The notes under the pieces: generated by a model
Told to the model about the DNA's origin: nothing
The model's database searches: none
What the model saw: only the letters and a program-made list of their open reading frames with translations
Translations under genes and position numbers: made by a program
In this document: piece by piece, positions 7,698 to 13,554 of the stretch
How positions within the stretch are numbered: the stretch's first letter is position 1
Layout of the letters: every line of letters starts with the position of its first letter
Assembly (NCBI GenBank): GCA_036736205.1
Contig: DAINMX010000181.1
Location: forward strand, 1-13,857
Direction: 5' to 3'
From: XYA12-FULL-58-9 sp001798605
Lineage (GTDB): Bacteria; Myxococcota; XYA12-FULL-58-9
Length of the DNA: 13,857 bases

Positions 7698-8678
7698 GTG
7701 GATGGTGAAGAATCGGCGGGTTCCCGCTATAGGCAGCTCGAGGCGCGGTTTGTGCCATCCGCGCGCAAGCTCTCTTGGACTGTCGAGTCACCCCTTTCTG
7801 CGGCCTCCCTTGCGCAGGATATCAGGCTGCGGTGTGAGCTCGACTCGCGAGGGTGGGAGCGGTTGCTGTGGCACGGCGGATTGCACATAGACCGCAAGCG
7901 CATAGATGTCTTGCCTGAGCAGATAGCCGCAGGCAGCCTCGTGGTCGTATACCTCTTCGCACGGGAGCCGGACGCCGTGGCCCTCACTGAATCCGCGATC
8001 ATTTTTCAATCCAAAGATGTCGTGGTGGTCAACAAACCAGCTTGGCTGACGGTCCAGGGAACGCGGGCGAGCAATCGCATCTCATTGGAGGCAGAGCTCA
8101 AGCACCTGGTGGGTGCCCAATGGATTACGCCAGCGCACCGGTTGGACCGTCAGACGAGCGGTGTCATCATTTTTGCCCTCAATGCCGACACAGCCCGGCA
8201 GTTGAACCAGCAGTTTCAGCGACGTGAGGTCGACAAGTTGTACTGGGCCTGGGTGACTCCACCGCCCAATCGTTGCCAATGGGAGGTGTCTGGCTTTATG
8301 CGCCAACGGGAGCATCCAGGACATGCCTTTTTTGAGATCGATGAACACGAGACTGTGGGCAGTCGGGCGAGTCACACGAGCTTTGTGTGCCTGGATATTT
8401 TCCAACAATTTGCCTTCGTTGAGGCTCGTCCCACGAGTGGCCGGACCCATCAGATTCGGGTGCACCTCGCCAAGGGTGGCACTCCGATAGTGGCCGATCA
8501 TCTCTATGGTGATGTGGATCCGCACGGCCCATGGGCAGAAAGGCTGATGCTCCACGCGAGGAGTCTGACTGTGAAGCTGCAGGGGCGGGTGGAGACATTC
8601 GTTGCGGAGCCGCCCGCCGATTTTGAGGAGTTCTCACAGCGAACACGAAGGCTGGTGTGCTCGCACGACAATTGCTAG
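7698..8678 (+). CDS. RluA-family pseudouridine synthase
   Basis: 326 residues from a GTG start, with AGGA seven bases upstream (an ATG at 7702 is out of frame). Residues 40-90 look like a degenerate S4-type RNA-binding segment (WERLLWHGGLHIDRKRI). The catalytic domain follows: VVVVNKPAWLTVQGT (108-122), AHRLDRQTSGVIIF (146-159) with catalytic Asp150, and PTSGRTHQIRVHLA (245-258), then ADHLYGD. The family isomerises uridine to pseudouridine in rRNA or tRNA in the cytoplasm. Which RNA and position are modified cannot be told; RluA, RluC, RluD and TruC types all share these motifs. It starts the plus-strand group, with the PilZ gene 38 nt downstream. Confidence 0.93.
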   Translation: MDGEESAGSRYRQLEARFVPSARKLSWTVESPLSAASLAQDIRLRCELDSRGWERLLWHGGLHIDRKRIDVLPEQIAAGSLVVVYLFAREPDAVALTESAIIFQSKDVVVVNKPAWLTVQGTRASNRISLEAELKHLVGAQWITPAHRLDRQTSGVIIFALNADTARQLNQQFQRREVDKLYWAWVTPPPNRCQWEVSGFMRQREHPGHAFFEIDEHETVGSRASHTSFVCLDIFQQFAFVEARPTSGRTHQIRVHLAKGGTPIVADHLYGDVDPHGPWAERLMLHARSLTVKLQGRVETFVAEPPADFEEFSQRTRRLVCSHDNC

Positions 8679-8716
8679 AACGCCAAGGTACACGTCGAGG
8701 GCACCAGGTGAAGATG

Positions 8717-9079
8717 ATGAACGACACTAGATCGCGAGCACCGCGGTTCACCGTGGGTGGATTGAAAGTTATCTATGACACCGGAGACACTTTTTGGTCA
8801 GCGCCGGTTGTAGACGTGTCTGAGTCAGGCATCTTTGTCGAGACAACCCACACGTTGGCGCCGGGCACACGGGTGGTGTTGATGCCTGACACGCCGGAGG
8901 AAGACCAGCTTCCCTTCGAAATTCATGGTGTCGTGGTGCGCAGCATTGAATACGATCTGGACCGACACTGGGACCGCACCCCGGGAATCGCATTCCGATT
9001 GGAAGGGTTGACAGTCGAGAATTTCGAGTTGCTGCGGACTTTCCTGCGGTCTCATGGTGTCGGGTCCCGCCAAGGTTGA
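8717..9079 (+). CDS. PilZ-domain protein
   Basis: 120 residues from the ATG at 8717, with AGGTGA (8706-8711) five bases before it; the adjacent ATG at 8714 and GTG at 8708 are alternatives in frame, and the frame continues up to a GTG at 8657 inside the preceding gene. The protein is one PilZ beta-barrel: Arg-rich start RSRAPRF (5-11), the DVSESGIFVE motif (33-42) with the D/NxSxxG signature, and GIAFRLEGL near the end. PilZ domains bind cyclic di-GMP when both an RxxxR and a D/NxSxxG motif are present. Here the arginines are spaced R-x-R-x-x-R, so the usual RxxxR is missing and binding is uncertain. The size and style match short PilZ proteins common in myxobacteria. It lies 48 nt before the PBP gene. 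Confidence 0.85.
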   Translation: MNDTRSRAPRFTVGGLKVIYDTGDTFWSAPVVDVSESGIFVETTHTLAPGTRVVLMPDTPEEDQLPFEIHGVVVRSIEYDLDRHWDRTPGIAFRLEGLTVENFELLRTFLRSHGVGSRQG

Positions 9080-9127
9080 TTTTCGACCCAATTTGAAATC
9101 CCACGGGTAGGCAGTCAGGACGGCAGT

Positions 9128-11614
9128 ATGATGCTGAGTCAACGAGCGAGAAAAGTCATCAGACGTGTGATTGTTGGCTCGGCGGTGTTGTTTGCGCTGG
9201 TACTGGTCACCCTCGTTGCCGTTTTCATCTATCTCAAATCTGCGGTGCCAACCATCAACTCCCTTGCTGATTATGATCCTCCTCAGGCGACCAAGGTTTA
9301 CTCTGATGACGGTCAACTGGTTGCGTTTTTCGCCAACGAGAGGCGATCGGTCGTGCCCATCGAGTCGCTGCCGAAGCATGTGGTGTTCGCATTCTTGGCG
9401 GCAGAGGACGCGGGGTTCTATGAGCACAAGGGGATCGACTATTTCGGCATTTTTCGAGCGGCGATCAAAAATCTTCGACCTGGGGCCCACCTGCAAGGTG
9501 CGAGTACCATCACTCAGCAAACCGTGAAGACCATGGTGCTCGGTCCGGAGCGCTCCTACACCCGTAAGATGCGCGAGGCGATCTTGTCTCGCGAGCTCGA
9601 GCAGATGCTCAGCAAAGATGGCATTCTGCACCTCTATCTCAATCAGATTTATTTCGGCTCAGGTGCTTACGGAATAGAGGAGGCTGCCCGCGTCTATTTT
9701 GGCAAATCGGCGCGTGAGCTCAGTCTCGGCGAAGCCGCCTATCTCGCATCGATCCCCAAGAGCCCGGCGCGTTTTACCATCCGGGCGAATCCAACCGCCG
9801 CGAAGGAGCGCCAGAAGTATGTTCTGCAGCAGATGGTTGACCACAATTGGGCTCCAGAGGATGCGGCGCAAAAAGAGATGGATGCTCCGGTACCTACTCC
9901 GGTGAACCAGACCCCCCTGCGCAACGAGACACCCCACTACGTCGAGCAGGTTCGGCGCGAGCTCATCGAAGAGTACGGTGAAGAAGAACTTTACGAAGGT
10001 GGGTTCACCATCTACCTGGCGATGAATGCCAAGATGCAGATCGCCGCGCAAGATAGTCTGCGCAAGGGATTGGAGGATTTGGCCAGGCGACAAGGCTGGC
10101 CAGGTGCGCGTCTGCGTATTGAGGTCGACAAGCTCGATGGGTACCAAAAGGCATTGCATGTTGCGCTCGAGGCTGAGCTCGACAAGATCTCTGTCTACAC
10201 CGGGGAGCGCTCCAGTGGGCGCAGGATCTGGGACCTCGGGTCCATCACCGCTGAGACCTTGGCGAGTGAGGAAGCGGTTGTCGATGCCCTGCAGCTCAAG
10301 CCTTTGAAGATTGGCGAGCGGGTGACCGCTATCGTCAGCCGGGTCGACTCGATCGCCGATGTTGCTTGGATTGATCTCGGTACCACCGAGGTTGAGTTGC
10401 CCCTCAAACAGGTCTCATGGGCCCGGCGGTTCTCTCCCATTAAACACACCGACAATCCGCGGGATATTGGCGACGTTCTCAGCAAGGGCGATCTCGTCCA
10501 AATTGATATTACCGGCGTGCCCACTCGCCTTGCTCTGGACAAAACGAAGTGGGTCCTCGAAGTCGAGCTCATCCCCGAACCGAAAGCTGAAGGCGCTCTC
10601 GTCAGCATTGATCCACACACGCGATACGTGCGGGCCATGGTGGGAGGGTATGATCAACGATCCGGCACTTTGATTCGAGCAACGCAGTCGAGGCGTCAAC
10701 CCGGTTCGGCATTCAAGCCCATCGTCTACGCTGCTGGGCTTGAGGCTGGGGAAATCACACCGGCCAAGATCTGCAACGACACGCAGATCTTGATGCGCGA
10801 TCCGTGGACTGGCAAGGCGTGGAAACCGGCCAACTACGACGGTCTCTATGACGGGCCGATCACCTGGAGAACCGCCCTGATGAAGTCGAAGAACACGTGC
10901 TCCGTCAAGCTGGTGGAAAAACTCGGCTGGGAAAAGGTGGTGGCCACTGCCAAGTCGTTGGGAATTGAAACGGAACTACCGGAGAACCTGACGATCGCTC
11001 TCGGATCAGGTGACGTGACCCCCCTTGAGCTCGCCAACGCGTATGCGACCATAGCTGCCGGTGGCCTTCGCGCCGAGCCGATTTTTGTGCGCAAGGTGGT
11101 GAGCAAGGACGGTAGCATCCTCCAAGAAAGACGTGCCGAGGTCGAGGAGGTCATGCGTCCTGAGGTCGCCTATGTGCTCAGCCAGATGATGCGCTCCGTG
11201 GTGGAAGAGGGGAGCGCGACGAGGGCGCTGGTGCTCGACCGACCTTTGGCAGGCAAGACCGGCACCTCGAACGAATCGCGAAATGTTTGGTTCGGTGGGT
11301 TTTCCCGTGAGTTGGTTGCGGTGGTCTGGGCCGGATTTGATGACAATGCACCTCTCGGTCGGGCCTACGGTGGCAATACGGCCCTGCCGATTTGGATTCG
11401 ATTCATGGGCCGAGCCCTCGAGGGCGTGCCACAGCGGGACTTTCAGCCTCCCGAGGGTATCGCGTTCGTCAGGGTCAATCCCGAGACGGGAGAACTCTCG
11501 AACGAGCCTGGGGCCATCGAGGAGACGTTCATTGCCGGGAGCGAACCGGAGAAGTCGACGCAAGCGTTGCCAAGTATTTTCATCGAGGACGACGACAAGA
11601 GTTTTGCCCCTTAG
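9128..11614 (+). CDS. mrcA: Class A penicillin-binding protein (PBP1A type), bifunctional peptidoglycan synthase
   Basis: 828 residues; ATG with AGGA seven bases upstream. An N-terminal membrane helix (about 14-36) anchors it in the inner membrane with the rest periplasmic. Residues about 55-230 are the GT51 glycosyltransferase: catalytic Glu93 in AAEDAGFYEHKGID, QGASTITQQTVK (123-134), RKMREAILSRELEQ (146-159) and LNQIYFGSGAYGIEEAA. A linker with an OB-like region (about 300-480) is typical of PBP1A. The transpeptidase has SAFK (Ser527 nucleophile), SKN (587-589) and KTGT (710-713). It polymerises lipid II and cross-links the stem peptides. Length and order match the family. The last about 30 residues are acidic and unmatched. 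It closes the plus-strand group; downstream genes are relics. Confidence 0.96.
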   Translation: MMLSQRARKVIRRVIVGSAVLFALVLVTLVAVFIYLKSAVPTINSLADYDPPQATKVYSDDGQLVAFFANERRSVVPIESLPKHVVFAFLAAEDAGFYEHKGIDYFGIFRAAIKNLRPGAHLQGASTITQQTVKTMVLGPERSYTRKMREAILSRELEQMLSKDGILHLYLNQIYFGSGAYGIEEAARVYFGKSARELSLGEAAYLASIPKSPARFTIRANPTAAKERQKYVLQQMVDHNWAPEDAAQKEMDAPVPTPVNQTPLRNETPHYVEQVRRELIEEYGEEELYEGGFTIYLAMNAKMQIAAQDSLRKGLEDLARRQGWPGARLRIEVDKLDGYQKALHVALEAELDKISVYTGERSSGRRIWDLGSITAETLASEEAVVDALQLKPLKIGERVTAIVSRVDSIADVAWIDLGTTEVELPLKQVSWARRFSPIKHTDNPRDIGDVLSKGDLVQIDITGVPTRLALDKTKWVLEVELIPEPKAEGALVSIDPHTRYVRAMVGGYDQRSGTLIRATQSRRQPGSAFKPIVYAAGLEAGEITPAKICNDTQILMRDPWTGKAWKPANYDGLYDGPITWRTALMKSKNTCSVKLVEKLGWEKVVATAKSLGIETELPENLTIALGSGDVTPLELANAYATIAAGGLRAEPIFVRKVVSKDGSILQERRAEVEEVMRPEVAYVLSQMMRSVVEEGSATRALVLDRPLAGKTGTSNESRNVWFGGFSRELVAVVWAGFDDNAPLGRAYGGNTALPIWIRFMGRALEGVPQRDFQPPEGIAFVRVNPETGELSNEPGAIEETFIAGSEPEKSTQALPSIFIEDDDKSFAP

Positions 11615-11721
11615 TGAGATACTCGTGCACAACGACAGTGCGCATGTCCCTCATTTCGATCCAAGGGATATCCGGGTTCTCCGGAACACAGTTGGATTCT
11701 GCATGCCTGGTTGCCTCCCCA

Positions 11722-11755
11722 AACAAAACCACACCGACAACAAAACCACGCCGAC
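11722..11755. repeat. Two-copy 17-bp tandem repeat
   Basis: AACAAAACCACACCGAC (11722-11738) is followed directly by the same 17 bases with one A-to-G change (11739-11755). It lies between the PBP gene and the autokinase relic and breaks no intact gene. It is probably a slippage duplication in decaying DNA. Confidence 0.75.
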
Positions 11756-11775
11756 ATGATGAGGTCGAGTCAAAA

Positions 11776-12062
11776 CTCTTACCCTTGTCCGCCGTGATCA
11801 CCGGCAAGATCCCCAAAAACGGCAGCTTCAACACCTTCTCGACCTGCTCTTGGCCCTTGCCCGCGCCGCCTCATGCACCCGAACATTGTTGACCTTGAGC
11901 ATCTCGGTCAAGTCCGCCGCTTTTTGCCGCTTCAACACTGAGCTCATAGAGCGCCCGATTGTTGTCCCGCTCGCGCAGGAGCCGGTTGTAATCGATTTTC
12001 TTTTCCACCCAACTTGTTGAGTGCGAAGGCTCGAAGGCCTCCTTCTTGACGTTGTCAATGGC
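11776..12062 (-). pseudogene. Relic of Wzz/Wzc-type polysaccharide tyrosine autokinase
   Basis: Three minus-strand reading frames each give part of one family. Upstream, IDNVKKEAF changes frame where GCCTTCG is doubled (8-bp duplication near 12024-12039) and the displaced frame reads AFALNKLG. Next comes VEKKIDYNRLLRERDNNRA, then after a one-base shift near 11940 VLKRQKAADLTEMLKVNNVRV. A further shift follows, with loss of the second membrane helix and its surroundings, before QEQVEKVLKLPFLGILPVI. This order is that of the GNVR/Wzz chain-length region leading to the BY-kinase domain of capsule and exopolysaccharide autokinases. The P-loop kinase domain and the N-terminus are missing. The frameshifts rule out a working product. 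Its strand matches the gmd relic, pointing to one former polysaccharide locus. Confidence 0.8.
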
Positions 12063-12066
12063 ACCT

Positions 12067-12120
12067 GACAGTCGGACAGTCGGACAGTCGGACAGTCGGT
12101 GCAGTGGACAGTCGGACAGG
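12067..12120. repeat. 8-bp tandem repeat, unit GACAGTCG, about 6.75 copies
   Basis: Four perfect GACAGTCG units run from 12067 to 12098, one degenerate unit (GTGCAGTG) follows, then another perfect unit at 12107-12114 and a partial one. The period of eight stays in register throughout. It lies at the edge of the autokinase relic and about 55 bases before the 52-codon gene, so it is a candidate slippage tract near a promoter. Confidence 0.9.
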
Positions 12121-12175
12121 ACCTCCGCTCATCTGGACCTGGATAGCTGCATTGCGACTCTGATAGTATCAACCC

Positions 12176-12334
12176 ATGGGAGATGCCGAGTCGAATCAGA
12201 CCGCGCAAGTCGATTTGTCACTGATCGACGAAGCGTTGAAAATGTCGCCGCTCGAGCGCCTCGAGTACAATGATCGCATGGTAAACATGGTCGAGGAGCT
12301 GCGGGCCGGTTTCGCCCAAAAAGACCATGGCTGA
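12176..12334 (+). CDS. Small protein coupled to the nucleotidyltransferase
   Basis: 52 codons from an ATG at 12176. The sequence is acidic and helical in look (LIDEALKMSPLERLEYNDRM, then VNMVEELRAGFAQ), with no membrane segment or cysteine. Its stop overlaps the next start by eight bases (ATGGCTGA), implying translational coupling. There is no Shine-Dalgarno; instead TAGTAT at 12164-12169 sits six bases before the ATG, the spacing of a -10 box for a leaderless message, though no good -35 is seen. I do not recognise a named family. From memory, short proteins with a similar PxERLxxND/MxExLR pattern occur next to small nucleotidyltransferase genes, so an antitoxin or accessory subunit is inferred. 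Conservation of the pair elsewhere would decide whether it is real. Confidence 0.7.
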   Translation: MGDAESNQTAQVDLSLIDEALKMSPLERLEYNDRMVNMVEELRAGFAQKDHG

Positions 12335-12806
12335 TCTCACGACTCTGCTCGAACGGCTCCATGATGCTGGTGTCGAATTTGTGCTCGTGGGCGGATTGGC
12401 CGCTGTGAGTCAGGGCGCTCCGGTAACCACGTTCGATGTCGACATCGTGCACCGAATCGACCCTGAGAATGTCTCTCGTTTGCTCGTGTTGCTAGACTCC
12501 CTCAATGCCAGACACCGGGGTCAGGGGGACCGAGTTCTTCGTCCCAATTCGAGGGATTTGTCAGCTGGCGGACATTGCCTGTTGATGACTGATTTAGGGG
12601 CCCTCGACGTGTTGGGCCGAATCGAAGGTGGGCGCAAATATGAGGACCTGGTCGACCATGCTCGTGATATTCAGTTTCGCGGTCGGACGATGAAGGTTCT
12701 GGACTTGAGTCTGCTGGTCGAGCTGAAAAGAGAGTCAAAACAACCAGAAGACCGTCAGCGACTGACGATCCTCGAGGCAACTCTGCGACGTCGGGGCGAT
12801 CGCTGA
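12327..12806 (+). CDS. Small nucleotidyltransferase (MNT/AbiEii-like, DUF6036-like)
   Basis: 159 residues. The Pol-beta nucleotidyltransferase core is visible: helix, then VLVGGLAAVSQGAPVTTFDV (19-38) continuing DIV, with the metal-binding pair Asp37 and Asp39 and a likely third acidic residue, Asp94 in GALDVLG. The C-terminal part has DLSLLVELKRESKQPEDRQR, a pattern with Lys134 and Asp142 seen in AbiEii-type and related enzymes. Such proteins transfer a nucleotide to tRNA or protein, and many are toxins (AbiEii, MenT) or antitoxins (MNT with HEPN partners). No HEPN gene is adjacent; the partner is the overlapping 52-codon gene. Substrate and role are unknown. It has no Shine-Dalgarno and depends on coupling. 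The pair lies inside a decayed polysaccharide locus, which fits horizontal acquisition. Confidence 0.85.
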   Translation: MADLTTLLERLHDAGVEFVLVGGLAAVSQGAPVTTFDVDIVHRIDPENVSRLLVLLDSLNARHRGQGDRVLRPNSRDLSAGGHCLLMTDLGALDVLGRIEGGRKYEDLVDHARDIQFRGRTMKVLDLSLLVELKRESKQPEDRQRLTILEATLRRRGDR

Positions 12807-12854
12807 ATTGCGGTGGGCAGATCGGCTGCGGCGCATGCTTGGGATAGATGCACG

Positions 12855-13067
12855 ACGCACGCTGTGCGACTGTCTGGTCGCCACCACAAACGTCTCCGGT
12901 GCCTGGTGTTGCAGCATGAGCCACATGGCCTCGACATAATCCCCAGCAAAACCCCAGTCGCGCCGCGCCTCGAGATTCCCCAAGAACGTCCTGTGCTGCA
13001 GCCCCATCTTGATGCGGGTCGCTGCCCGGGTGATCTTGCGGGTCACAAACGTCTCCCCACGCCGGGG
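12855..13067 (-). pseudogene. gmd: Relic of GDP-mannose 4,6-dehydratase gene
   Basis: One minus-strand frame reads PRRGETFVTRKITRAATRIK, continues LGNLEARRDWGFAGDYVEAM and ends VVATRQSHSVR. These match the middle to C-terminal third of Gmd (the SPRRGETFVTRKITRA, DWGFAxDYVExMW and ATGETHSVR signatures), with the last GETHSVR altered to RQSHSVR. Intact Gmd is about 340-370 residues and turns GDP-mannose into GDP-4-keto-6-deoxymannose, the precursor of GDP-fucose and rhamnose for surface polysaccharides. Here only about 70 codons remain: an in-frame TAG lies just upstream, the Rossmann N-terminus is missing, and the sequence after HSVR loses similarity. The hicBA pair occupies the place where the N-terminal part would be. 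Confidence 0.85.
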
Positions 13068-13101
13068 CAGGGGCTAGCTGAATCTGAAGGGATGAATTAC
13101 A

Positions 13102-13329
13102 ATGAAAGGTATGGATTCTAAACTACCAGTAGTTCTTCGGACCGGTGAGGATGGATGGGTCGTCGCTGAGTGCCCCATCATTCCGGGGTGCATTACCCAG
13201 GGCAAGGATAGAAACGAAGCGTTGGCCAACATTCGAGAGGCTATCGCCCTGTGTTTGGAGACTCGTGCTCAAGAAGGCTGGGCTCTCCCTTCCAGCTACG
13301 AAGTTGTGGATGTGGCTTTGGCTGGATAG
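13102..13329 (+). CDS. hicB: HicB-family antitoxin
   Basis: 75 residues from the ATG at 13102, with AGGGA nine bases upstream; an ATG at 13111 is also possible. The sequence has the HicB signature: DGWVVAECPIIPGCITQGKD followed by NEALANIREAIALCLE, the partial RNase H fold that wraps and neutralises HicA. There is no C-terminal helix-turn-helix or ribbon-helix-helix domain, so this is the short form and it may not repress its own promoter alone. The stop codon directly abuts the hicA start with no gap, in the same frame. A nine-codon frame (ATG at 13092) overlaps its start and is probably meaningless. Confidence 0.9.
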   Translation: MKGMDSKLPVVLRTGEDGWVVAECPIIPGCITQGKDRNEALANIREAIALCLETRAQEGWALPSSYEVVDVALAG

Positions 13330-13554
13330 ATGCCACCTCTTCCTGTCATATCGGGCCGCGAGTGCATCGCTGCCCTTGAGAAGATCGGTTATCGCGTGCT
13401 TCGACAAAAAGGCAGTCACGTTCGATTGGTCTGCCGAGGACGTCTCTCCGTGACGGTTCCTTTGCACCACACCCTGGACCGAGGAACACTGCGCAGCATT
13501 ATCCGAGCCACCGAGTTATCTGTCGATGAGTTTGTCGCCTGGTTGGGTCGTTGA
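13330..13554 (+). CDS. hicA: HicA-family mRNA interferase toxin
   Basis: 74 residues, beginning directly after the hicB stop. The fold is the dsRBD-like HicA: EKIGYRVLRQKGSHVRLVC with the catalytic His30 in GSH, then VTVPLHHTLDRGTLRSIIRA. HicA cleaves mRNA and tmRNA in the cytoplasm and is blocked by HicB. Length is normal and no key residue is lost, so it looks functional. The gene order B then A, with no gap, points to one message and coupled translation. The pair sits at the upstream end of the gmd relic. Confidence 0.93.
   Translation: MPPLPVISGRECIAALEKIGYRVLRQKGSHVRLVCRGRLSVTVPLHHTLDRGTLRSIIRATELSVDEFVAWLGR

Noticed and set aside
11672..11692. Small hairpin (TCCGG/CCGGA) after the PBP gene as terminator
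   Set aside because: The stem is only five base pairs and has no following T run, so it cannot be supported as an intrinsic terminator.
12067..12120. Possible CRISPR array
   Set aside because: The units are only eight bases and directly adjacent, with no spacers and no cas genes.
13092..13121. Nine-codon frame (MNYNERYGF) overlapping hicB
   Set aside because: It lacks attenuator features such as a run of one amino acid or pairing stems, and is short enough to be chance.
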